Of a stretch of 40,511 nucleotides of DNA, positions 34,678 to 40,511 are shown one piece after another (the first letter of the stretch is position 1; each line of letters starts with the position of its first letter). The notes beneath the pieces were generated by a model. That model ran no database searches, was not told the origin of the DNA, and saw only the letters and a program-made list of their open reading frames with translations. Both the position numbers and the translations under genes were made by a program. The DNA comes from Candidatus Methylaffinis lahnbergensis (lineage in GTDB: Bacteria; Pseudomonadota; Alphaproteobacteria; Rhizobiales; Beijerinckiaceae), in the NCBI GenBank assembly GCA_002890675.1, contig PEFW01000025.1, positions 1-40,511 of the forward strand, written 5' to 3'.

Positions 34678-35217
34678 TTTATATAAAAATCCCAGCCGCC
34701 TGCCAAACTTAGCGTCCTCTCGTATTGGGGTGGGTTTCGTCAAGCAGGTCCTGCTTCTGCTCCGGGTTCTGATTGGCGGCGGTGCTTTCGTTCCCATCGG
34801 TCACTTGCTTCTCTTCGCGGCCGGCGCGGTGGCCGCCGCACGATGGGGTCAGGGGAGCAAGGCGTCCCATTTGCACGCCCTTTTGGGCGTTCGCCCTCCG
34901 GCTCGGGACGCGCAACCAAGTTCGCCTCGCCCGCCGTCCCCGAGCTTGCGGGCGACGGCCATCCGGGCTTTTGCCATGCCGCGGCGGTTGGCGATTTTCA
35001 TCCCCCATGCCCACAACGCCGGCCGTTTCTGGTTGCGCGTCACAAGCGAATGCGCCGCTTCATAGAGCGTCACTTCATGAGAGCGCGGTGCGCGCCAGCT
35101 TGCCGCCGCATCGGCTGATCCGCCCCAAATATCCGTATCACCTGATTGATAGCGCCGTGGCGTCGGGCCGGCGATCGCGCCAATGCTCATCGCCGAACTG
35201 CCGGAACTCGGCGCGCG
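34678..35217. other. Gap between the C1-transfer gene and plsC, holding IS110 debris
   Basis: 540 bp. The right-hand half (about 34900-35190) is an IS110-family remnant, listed separately. The left part (34678-34900) includes a short minus-strand frame (EEKQVTDGNESTAANQNPEQ, then KQDLLDETHPNTRGR) of unknown origin and the promoter region for the gene ending at 33640. Confidence 0.45.
34900..35190 (-). pseudogene. IS110/IS116-family transposase C-terminal remnant
   Basis: The minus strand encodes GPTPRRYQSGDTDIWGG, then a garbled stretch, then EVTLYEAAHSLVTRNQKRPA and LWAWGMKIANRRGMAKARMA with VARKLG. This is the order of the C-terminal domain of IS110-type transposases (GLTPRRYQSG; LYEAA; AWAMRIAKRRG; ARRL). 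The region between IWGG and EVTLYEAA (SADAAASWRAPRSH) is out of register, indicating frameshifts, and the N-terminal DEDD domain is missing. The end of plsC abuts it. Confidence 0.7.
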
Positions 35218-35985
35218 CTACGAAATCGCGGAATCCCACCGGGCTCGCGCGCGCTTCAACGAAGGATCGGCGGCGAGCGCCTCGGCGATGAGTGCCGCTG
35301 TTGCAGCTTCGATCCGGCTTTCCAATAGCTGCAAGAAACCGAGCCTGTCGAGCCCCGGCGCGATCGGTTCGAGGAAAGCGATCGTGACTGTGCCAGGATG
35401 GATGGAAAGACTGCGGCGCGGCCAGTAGAGGCCCGTGTTCAAGGCGACCGGCACGCAGACTGCTCCCGCGTCGGTATAGAGATAGCCTACCCCTGACTTA
35501 TATTTAGGTGGTGCGCCGGCCGGCTTGCGCGTGCCTTCCGGAAAAATAATCATCTGGCGGCCCTGCGCGATCGCCTCACGGACTTGCCGGGTGAGATCGG
35601 GCAATGCCTCGCCGCGTTTGGCGCGGTCGATGGCAACTTGCCCGGTGCCCTTAAGATACCAGCCCCAAACTGGGACTGCCATCAGCTCGCGTTTGAGAAT
35701 GAAGGAAAAATCCGCTCCCTTGGTAGAGAGCGCCAAGGTCTCGAGCGCCGATTGATGTTTTGACGCAATGATGCAGGCGCCGCGCGGCAGATTTTCGAGG
35801 CCGCGCCACACGATCCTGGTTTTGCAAATTTTCTCGAGAAGCCATACCGACGAGCCCGTCCAAAATTTTGCAAAGACCAGGACCTTTTGGCGGCCCATGA
35901 CGAGAACAGGCAGCCCGGCGAGCGAGAGCACGGTGGTCCACAGATAGAATGCTGTGTGAAAGGCAAGCGAGCGGAGCAAAATCAT
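35218..35985 (-). CDS. plsC: 1-acyl-sn-glycerol-3-phosphate acyltransferase (PlsC family)
   Basis: About 255 residues from ATG 35985 (MILLRSLAFHTAFYLWTTVL); GTG 36006 is an alternative start. The N-terminal hydrophobic helix anchors it in the inner membrane. Acyltransferase motifs are ASKHQSALETLAL (HX4D motif with Glu instead of Asp), GTGQVAIDRAKRG, IIFPEGTRKPAG (FPEGTR phosphate-binding motif) and VPVALNTGLYWPRR. It acylates lysophosphatidic acid to phosphatidic acid in phospholipid synthesis. The D-to-E change in motif I is conservative but uncommon. The stop lies at the edge of an IS110 remnant, so the last residues (RARARWDSAIS) may have been altered. Confidence 0.88.
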   Translation of the reverse strand: MILLRSLAFHTAFYLWTTVLSLAGLPVLVMGRQKVLVFAKFWTGSSVWLLEKICKTRIVWRGLENLPRGACIIASKHQSALETLALSTKGADFSFILKRELMAVPVWGWYLKGTGQVAIDRAKRGEALPDLTRQVREAIAQGRQMIIFPEGTRKPAGAPPKYKSGVGYLYTDAGAVCVPVALNTGLYWPRRSLSIHPGTVTIAFLEPIAPGLDRLGFLQLLESRIEAATAALIAEALAADPSLKRARARWDSAIS

Positions 35986-36153
35986 GCGTGTTCGATTCCG
36001 CAACACTGTGGCGAATGCGAGGAGCCCACGCGGAGCTTCGATTTGCGCCGTTTCTATAGGGCCGGGTCAAACAGGTAAAGTCGCGCGATAATCCTTCCTG
36101 CTTTTATCGTAATCTGGTTATCTTCTTCGCTTGAAGGGGCGCCGGGGACGGAA

Positions 36154-37062
36154 ATGGCCGATCAGTTGTCTTGGAGTGCAGCCGGCGAATTACTGGCAGG
36201 TTTCGCGCCGGAAGGACCGCTGCGGACCGTGGTCCTCTTGGTCTACGGCCTTTGCGGCGCCACCGCTCCTTTCATTTATAAATATTATCTCGGTGTTCTG
36301 GCGCAGGGGGCGGCGCCGGAAGGCTCGCTTGAGCGGCAGGACTATGACAGGCTGCGAGCGGGCCTCGCCGGAGGCAATCTTGCGGCGCGCCTCTATGCGA
36401 AATGGCTGACCATTTTCCTTGATCGGGTTGAGTGGTTTTTCCGTGACGAGGACACCGCGGGGCAGCGCGCTTTTGGGCTTAAAAAAGCGGCGCCGCTGTG
36501 GACAGCGCCCGCCTTCGACTGCTGCCTATTGCTCGCGTTGGTCTATCCCATCGTGACGATTTTCCTCATTTGGGCTATTTCCGGCGACTTCGGTCCAGCG
36601 GAGGCAGCGTTGGGCTTAAATGCCGATATTCCCGGCTGGGAGAGGAGCTTTTTGGCTGGTGCGATGGGGCTCGTTTACTTTTTATTTTGGTTCGGCCTCC
36701 GACGAACAAAGACCCGCCCATTCTGGAGATTTGTCTCTAAATTAGTCCTTATGGCTGTCACTGCCTTTATCATAATAGGTCCTCCTGGCACCGGTGCTTA
36801 CGTTGTTGTTTCTGCCGCTGGCGTTGCCGTTTTCCCGAACGTTAGTGAAAGCAACAGCGCTGGCACCCAAGCCGTCAACTGGCCTCTATTCTTTACTGTC
36901 GCGGTCCAAATAGAGGAATATAAATCATATACTTATCTAGTAACCTTTGTTACATTAATTAGTTTATTTATGGCTTTTATTTTTGCACATGCAGATTTAG
37001 TAAAATTTGTTAACAAAGCAATAGACAAAATCTTTTCTTATTTCTATTTGTATTTAGAATGA
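36154..37062 (+). CDS. Polytopic membrane protein of unknown function with AT-rich 3' part
   Basis: The 302-residue protein starts at ATG 36154 (MADQLSWSAAGELLAGFAPE). It has an N-terminal TM helix (TVVLLVYGLCGATAPFIYKY), a cytoplasmic segment with RDEDTAGQRAFGLKKAAPLW, then TM helices including LLLALVYPIVTIFLIWAISG, GAMGLVYFLFWFGLRR, LMAVTAFIIIGPPGTGAYVV and TYLVTFVTLISLFMAFIFAH. From about 36740 the DNA turns strongly AT-rich, ending NKAIDKIFSYFYLYLE. A second ORF starting in the overlapping ATGA continues the protein type (next entry), so the present stop probably results from a -1 frame change. The family is unknown; I have a recollection of similar proteins in Beijerinckiaceae whose middle part is an Ala/Val/Gly-rich repetitive TM region. 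Confidence 0.7.
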   Translation: MADQLSWSAAGELLAGFAPEGPLRTVVLLVYGLCGATAPFIYKYYLGVLAQGAAPEGSLERQDYDRLRAGLAGGNLAARLYAKWLTIFLDRVEWFFRDEDTAGQRAFGLKKAAPLWTAPAFDCCLLLALVYPIVTIFLIWAISGDFGPAEAALGLNADIPGWERSFLAGAMGLVYFLFWFGLRRTKTRPFWRFVSKLVLMAVTAFIIIGPPGTGAYVVVSAAGVAVFPNVSESNSAGTQAVNWPLFFTVAVQIEEYKSYTYLVTFVTLISLFMAFIFAHADLVKFVNKAIDKIFSYFYLYLE

Positions 37063-37235
37063 TCATAATCTATTTAAGTGCGGGGTACTTCTTATCGTCT
37101 TTTCAAAAATGGGACGTAGCTGGCCCTTTACTACTGTTCCTCGACCTTCTCACATTGCTGAACGCGCCGTTCGACTGGGCCTCGCTCGGCCTGACGCGGG
37201 CGCTGTTGCGGCGCGGACTGGAGCTCGGAGGCTGA
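37059..37235 (+). CDS. 58-residue ORF continuing the membrane protein in the -1 frame
   Basis: ATG 37059 overlaps the stop of the preceding gene (ATGA). The product is MIIIYLSAGYFLSSFQKWDV, AGPLLLFLDLLTLLNAPFDW, ASLGLTRALLRRGLELGG: two hydrophobic stretches with the motif LLTLLNAPFDWASLGLTRAL. This reads as the natural continuation of the upstream membrane protein, so the pair may be one gene split by a frameshift, or coupled translation. The tail is cut off at the TGA 37233 where further TM sequence is expected. No ribosome binding site is needed if translation is coupled. Confidence 0.5.
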   Translation: MIIIYLSAGYFLSSFQKWDVAGPLLLFLDLLTLLNAPFDWASLGLTRALLRRGLELGG

Positions 37236-37814
37236 CCACATTCCCTGCCTTCGCCAAAATAGAGCGCCTCGGGATCAACCAGCCCGCGCCGGGTCCAATC
37301 GTGGGCGTGGGGCTTGGCTAACTCACGCTCGGCGGTGGATTCTACGCAGCGCGCCGGTGGCGCGCGGCCCGCAAAAACGGAAAGAACTAAGCGCCGGCGC
37401 TTACTTTCGATCGAGGTCCGGCGCGAAGTCGAGAACAACACCGGCCTCGGCGAGGCAGGCGCGATCGATCCTACCTCGAAGGCTACAATACGTGGGGGAA
37501 AAACCTACGAAGAGGCCATCAAGCATGCTGAAGAGACCTTGACGCTCTACCTCGAATCGTATGATGAACTCGGCAAATCGGTCCCGGAAGAGCGAGGTCT
37601 TAAACAACCCACCTCCCCCGGGTGACAGTGAGGATTCCTGTCAACGCCTAATATATTCGCTCGACTTCGGGGAGCTAACCTGGAGGCGAAGTGGGCGACC
37701 ATGGCCGACGCGGAAATGACGCTTGACCGTTCAGTATCCTCTGAACGTCACCGCGTCTTTTAATTTGAATGGATATTCCGTCATGATTAATGTGGCGAGA
37801 AAGAAAGAGCCGGA
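37236..37814. other. Debris region after the membrane protein, including a HicB-like remnant
   Basis: No complete gene. A minus-strand stretch (ERELAKPHAHDWTRRGLVDP, then EALYFGEGRE) looks protein-like but was not identified. The HicB-like remnant (37470-37625) is given separately; the remaining 190 bp show nothing recognisable. Confidence 0.35.
37470..37625 (+). pseudogene. HicB-like antitoxin remnant
   Basis: The frame encodes GGKTYEEAIKHAEETLTLYL, then ESYDELGKSVPEERG before the stop at 37623. The pattern TYEEA-NAEEAL-LYLE with GxxxPE is the conserved core of HicB antitoxins. The preceding residues (IDPTSKATIR) retain only a trace of the usual LPGCxTQG motif, and no HicA toxin frame is found within 300 bp either side. 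It is probably a relic of a toxin-antitoxin pair. Confidence 0.45.
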
Positions 37815-38018
37815 ATGAAGCCCGTAAGCAAGCATATCGCCACCGTCGATATCGTAACGCACGTGCTTAGATCGTCCGGCCATAAGCCGTGCCCAAGCCG
37901 GTCGGAATATGACTTGCTTCTGGAAAAAATCGCCTCTCTTCGCGGCTTTCTGGAAGATTGCGCGGCCCATGAGCGGGAAGTTCTCGATTCCATCAACTGG
38001 AATCATCGCCGACCATGA
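37815..38018 (+). CDS. Hypothetical 67-residue protein
   Basis: ATG 37815 follows GAGCCGGA and opens MKPVSKHIATVDIVTHVLRS, SGHKPCPSRSEYDLLLEKIA, SLRGFLEDCAAHEREVLDSI and NWNHRRP. The C-terminal two thirds form a plausible amphipathic helix. No family is recognised, and a competing minus-strand frame exists, so the call is tentative. Confidence 0.35.
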   Translation: MKPVSKHIATVDIVTHVLRSSGHKPCPSRSEYDLLLEKIASLRGFLEDCAAHEREVLDSINWNHRRP

Positions 38019-38376
38019 TCATGCGCACAGTGGTGCAACTACGCGAATTTGCAGCGCGAACCCGTTGGGCGAGCGACTTCCCCAGCCTTGTTTATTTCCT
38101 TACAATTTTTAGCTGAGCTGAAGCACACTTCTACTTCGTATCAGCTTTCGACCTCAGTGGGTTTAACTATGTAAAATTATCAGTCGGAGGAGATGCTTCC
38201 GCTAGCCGAAGTTGTCCAGGCATGACACCAACCGTGTTGCGATCGGATATGGAGTCCCTAGACGACAGATTTCAGACGCGTTGAGTGTGGTCAGACGGAT
38301 TGAAAGCCGCGTCGCCACAGTAGACCGCACGCCGCGCGAATGGGATCGAGCAAGAATGCCGAAGTAACAAGTCGTC
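38019..38376. other. Intergenic region before the winged-helix protein
   Basis: 358 bp with mixed composition. An AT-rich stretch (38090-38190) and GC-rich short frames (such as SLDDRFQTR in one frame) interrupted by stops are seen. No gene, RNA or clear repeat was identified. Confidence 0.35.
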
Positions 38377-38796
38377 ATGTTCAGGATAAGCAAGGCAGCC
38401 ACGGACACATCACTCGAACGCATCCGCGCGAAGATCGCTGATCTGGAGGCGAAGATCGCCGACCTTCGCATCGCCGAGCGCGAGATCCGGGCGCTCGAAA
38501 AGCTTCCCTCGCGGAAGACAAGACCTGGACCGGGGCCAAAGCCAAAACGCAAGCCGGACGCAAGCAACCAAGCGGAGGCGCGCCAGACCATCGGCTCGGC
38601 CATCGCCGACGTTCTCGGCCAGCATGGCGCCCTTTCGGCCGCCCAGATCGCCGAGCATATCAGGGCGACAGGCCGAGACATCAGCAATCGAACCGTATCC
38701 TTTTCGCTGCAATCGTTGAAAAAGCGCGGCCTCGCCAAGAGCGCGGATGGCAAGTGGACGCTGCGGAAGGCCCGCTCTCGGCGAGGTCGCTCGTGA
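38377..38796 (+). CDS. Coiled-coil and winged-helix protein, probable DNA-binding
   Basis: The 139-residue protein has an N-terminal coiled coil (LERIRAKIADLEAKIADLRI, then AEREIRALEKL, residues about 13-42), a basic Pro/Lys linker (SRKTRPGPGPKPKRKPDASN) and a C-terminal winged-helix domain (IGSAIADVLGQHGALSAAQI; AEHIRATGRDISNRTVSFSL; QSLKKRGLAKSADGKWTLRK). The layout suits a dimeric DNA-binding protein such as a small accessory regulator or nucleoid-associated protein. No obvious ribosome binding site precedes ATG 38377. It sits amid transposon debris, so it may be cargo. Confidence 0.65.
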   Translation: MFRISKAATDTSLERIRAKIADLEAKIADLRIAEREIRALEKLPSRKTRPGPGPKPKRKPDASNQAEARQTIGSAIADVLGQHGALSAAQIAEHIRATGRDISNRTVSFSLQSLKKRGLAKSADGKWTLRKARSRRGRS

Positions 38797-39001
38797 TGGA
38801 AATCCTAATGGCTTGCGGCCGCAGCTTGACGATCCGGCAAGGTTAAAGAGCACAACGCGGCCTGGGCCGCGATTTGCGTTTCGAAGAAATCCTCTTTCTC
38901 GACCCGGCGCTAGCGATCACAGGCCGCCCTGTCGCGCGCCTCCACACCCAGCGGCCAATGTATTCAAAATAAGCGACGGCGTATTTCGCGAGGGAGTCGC
39001 G

Positions 39002-39118
39002 GTGAGATACGCCTTTATTGAGCGGCATCGAACGGTCTGGCCAATAGCGAGGCAATGTCAGGTGCTCAAAGTCAGCACCAGCGGCTATCGCCAATATCGC
39101 GTCAGACGAGGCGACTCC
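39002..39118 (+). pseudogene. IS3-family OrfB N-terminal fragment
   Basis: GTG 39002 opens VRYAFIERHRTVWPIARQCQ, then VLKVSTSGYRQYRVRRG. This is the typical N-terminal helix-turn-helix start of an IS3-family OrfB transposase (YAFIERHR-WPI-CRVL-VS-SGY). Homology stops near 39118 and an IS1182-type fragment begins at 39171, so it is a broken copy. Confidence 0.65.
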
Positions 39119-39170
39119 TCTGCTGGCAAATCCAGGAGAAGGCTCAGGGTGGTCTTGAAACCAAATATCG

Positions 39171-39302
39171 CTGACCGATCCCGACAGCCGGGCGATGGCA
39201 ACCCATACGAGCGTTGGCGTCGGCTACAACATCCAGATCGCGGTCGACGCGAAGAACAAGATGATCGTCGTGACCAACCAGGTGGTGGGCATGGGCCTAC
39301 TG
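39171..39302 (+). pseudogene. IS1182-family transposase internal fragment
   Basis: The frame reads LTDPDSRAMATHTSVGVGYN, IQIAVDAKNKMIVVTNQVVG, MGLL. This is the catalytic-core segment around the conserved GYNIQIAVDAKNKMIV of IS1182-type transposases. No start, C-terminal VEHPFG motif or flanking repeat is present. It matches the family of the element at 3-386 but covers a different part of the protein. Confidence 0.7.
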
Positions 39303-39723
39303 GCACCCGCTCCTGCGGAAATTCCCTTCGCCGGCACATCTGCGATCGCTGCCGCGATCTGGGCACGCCTGGCTCAAGCCAGTGCTGGAGGAGGGCAGCG
39401 AATTGGCTGACTTGGCTGCCGCTTTCGCTGGTGACGGGGCTTCAGGTCGCCCTCACCGACGATGGCGGCGCCGATTGGGGCGGTCATCCCTATCTTGAGC
39501 CAGACTGGTCCTCCGCCACGCGGAAAGATTTCACGCGGTTTCCACTCCGGCGCTGACCGCAACCGGGGCGAAAACCCCGGTTGTCTTTAATGCGGACATA
39601 AACACGGACACAGATTCTATCCGACAGATAACTTTAAAATATTTCAATAGCTTACGAAATATTGTTTGGAGATGTAAATTTCCGGCGTTTCACTTTGAAT
39701 TTCCAGTATCTGGCTAGGATGCT
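39303..39723. other. Unassigned region with a hairpin
   Basis: About 420 bp. Open frames here are arginine- or alanine-rich and lack motifs. The first part may be decayed transposon flank; after 39589 the DNA becomes AT-rich (39590-39720) and shows no gene. Confidence 0.35.
39561..39588 (+). terminator. Rho-independent-terminator-like hairpin
   Basis: AACCGGGG pairs with CCCCGGTT around the loop CGAAAA, followed by GTCTTT. The stem is strong; the T-run is short. No live gene ends directly upstream, so it may belong to decayed sequence. Confidence 0.4.
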
Positions 39724-39904
39724 TTAGGATGGCTTCACGTCGGCGCCACCTCGCCTTCTTGGACTATAGCTGGGCATGGTGTCGCCGGCGTCGCGCGAGC
39801 GCTGCGGCTTGACCCGGTCGCGGAACGCCGGATTCTCCGCGATCAGGATCAATGCGCTGGCGCGAGAACCGCTTGACGAGCTCGACGGTCGGCTGCACCG
39901 CGAG

Positions 39905-40025
39905 CATCGGCCCCGGTGCAAAGGCCGTCTGCGGGATCAGGCCATGCGCAATGCGTCGATGACCAATTGCCGAGTCACGCGTTCGCTTGACTGCTTAACA
40001 GATCGACGACAGATGACATTTGCGA
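39905..40025 (-). pseudogene. IS3-family OrfB internal fragment
   Basis: On the minus strand KMSSVVDLLSSQ, then in a shifted frame SERVTRQLVIDALRMA, a stop, and SRRRP recall the rve core of IS3 OrfB (VVMDLFSR; TRQLVIDALRMAWFRRRPAPG). At least one frameshift and one in-frame stop are present. It is a different part of OrfB from the fragment at 39002 and in the opposite orientation. Confidence 0.55.
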
Positions 40026-40077
40026 TATAATGTTAGAATAATAATTCTGATCGCCACGAAGAGGAGCCAACTTGCTT

Positions 40078-40405
40078 ATGTTGGAGCCCACCGAACAGTT
40101 ACGCCTTGCCCATCTATATGAACAGCTCCGCCTGAAACTTCTCGACCTGTCGAAAAAGAACCGGATGCTGAATTATAGCTTCTCCACGCGGTCGGCATCT
40201 GCAGATTGTTGATGAGGTGCTGGAGGAGATTTACCGCAAGTTGGGCGCGGAAGATAACATCCTTGAGATTCGACCACTTGAAGAACCAGATGAAATCCCC
40301 GCCGATGAGAAAAACGATGATTTCATCTCGGCCTTCGAGCACGCTAAGGTGTCGGACGTTGGTTACCTCGTGAAGCTCGAAGCCCTAGAGCGGGATGAGG
40401 TTTGA
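40078..40405 (+). pseudogene. DUF4011-type helicase gene, N-terminal part, frameshifted and interrupted
   Basis: ATG 40078 (or TTG 40072, 5 nt after GAGGAG) opens MLEPTEQLRLAHLYEQLRLK, LLDLSKKNRMLNYSFSTRSA, ending at TGA 40210. The LLDLSKKNRMLNY motif is the N-terminal signature of DUF4011 helicases, large superfamily 1 proteins often with a Vsr-like nuclease end. The next frame continues HLQIVDEVLEEIYRKLGAED, NILEIRPLEEPDEIPADEKN and AKVSDVGYLVKLEALERDEV, stopping at 40405 just before an IS630-like element, so a +1 frameshift near 40185 splits the coding sequence. Some relatives occur in anti-phage loci. The gene is inactive here. Confidence 0.6.
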
Positions 40406-40511
40406 GTGAATCGCGAGGGATTCCCAAATCGGCTTTTTGCTGATTCAAGGTTGGGACTGGATTGGAGGCCAGCATGGATGACCAAGCCTTATTCCTTGGA
40501 TCTTCGTGATC
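40406..40511 (+). mobile_element. IS630-family element, left end and start of transposase (runs off window)
   Basis: After the helicase remnant, GTGAATCGCGAGGGATTCCC begins an IS-end-like stretch; ATG 40478 then opens MTKPYSLDLRD, the classic N-terminus of IS630 transposases (KPYSLDLRERV). The rest is beyond the window. The insertion sits where the helicase frame ends, so it probably inserted into that gene. The motif GATTCAAGG occurs both here (40442) and upstream of the IS630 remnant at 19153. Confidence 0.65.

Noticed and set aside
37731..38006. Minus-strand 91-residue ORF
   Set aside because: No ribosome binding site or motif; the opposite-strand ORF at 37815 has a better start context, though neither is certain.
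1..40511. CRISPR array
   Set aside because: No regularly spaced direct repeats were seen anywhere in the window.

Overview
The window looks like chromosomal DNA of a methylotrophic alphaproteobacterium, probably Rhizobiales and close to Beijerinckiaceae/Methylocystaceae. The reasons are high GC with alphaproteobacterial gene neighbourhoods (TrmN6/DUF2007/polyprenyl synthase, DUF4170-WaaA), a fadE-fadA-fadB operon, 3-hydroxybutyrate dehydrogenase and, most tellingly, a cluster for tetrahydromethanopterin (H4MPT) cofactor biosynthesis at 29.2-34.7 kb, which in bacteria marks H4MPT-linked C1 oxidation. Two sequences matching the consensus chromosomal parS centromere lie at 19.68 and 21.94 kb, so this segment may be near the replication origin.

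Layout. 0-1 kb: tail of an IS1182-type transposase, then a secreted 89-residue protein with 20 consecutive histidines. 1.1-9.3 kb: housekeeping block (tRNA methyltransferase, DUF2007, polyprenyl diphosphate synthase, SleB-type cell-wall hydrolase, TPR protein, IspE, CnoX-like thioredoxin/TPR co-chaperone). 9.3-13.4 kb: an accessory stretch opening with the 3' half of a tRNA-Leu fused to fragments of a TPR gene and of glcF; it holds a PEBP-family protein, a B12-binding radical SAM protein and a trypsin-like protease, and ends in unassigned coding remnants. 13.4-16.3 kb: arginine catabolism (arginine dihydrolase-type hydrolase, ornithine aminotransferase, divergent Lrp regulator). 16.6-18.7 kb: DUF4170 and a KDO-transferase-like protein with altered catalytic motifs, then a SugE/Gdx gene cut off by a decayed IS630 transposase. 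19.2-22 kb: Fur/Zur regulator, bdhA, small ORFs and the two parS-like sites. 22.2-27.5 kb: beta-oxidation operon on the minus strand. 27.8-28.5 kb: decayed ISAs1 element. 28.7 kb: a 43-residue protein with a strong ribosome binding site. 29.2-34.7 kb: H4MPT biosynthesis. 34.9-36 kb: IS110 remnant and PlsC. 36.1-40.5 kb: accessory debris with a membrane protein whose last part lies in another frame, a HicB-like remnant, a coiled-coil/winged-helix protein, IS3 and IS1182 fragments, and a frameshifted DUF4011 helicase interrupted by the start of an IS630 element.

How the genes work together. The H4MPT block encodes furan-moiety synthesis (MfnB-like domain fused to a FolB-like pterin aldolase, then an MfnE-like kinase), an archaeoflavoprotein-type flavoprotein, a DHPS-like protein, a DUF447 protein and, convergently, the ASKHA-fold 'H4MPT-linked C1 transfer' protein. 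The arginine block would turn arginine into ornithine plus ammonia and CO2, then ornithine into glutamate semialdehyde. The fad operon supplies acyl-CoA dehydrogenation, hydration/oxidation and thiolysis.

All family assignments come from reading translated motifs; no database search was run.
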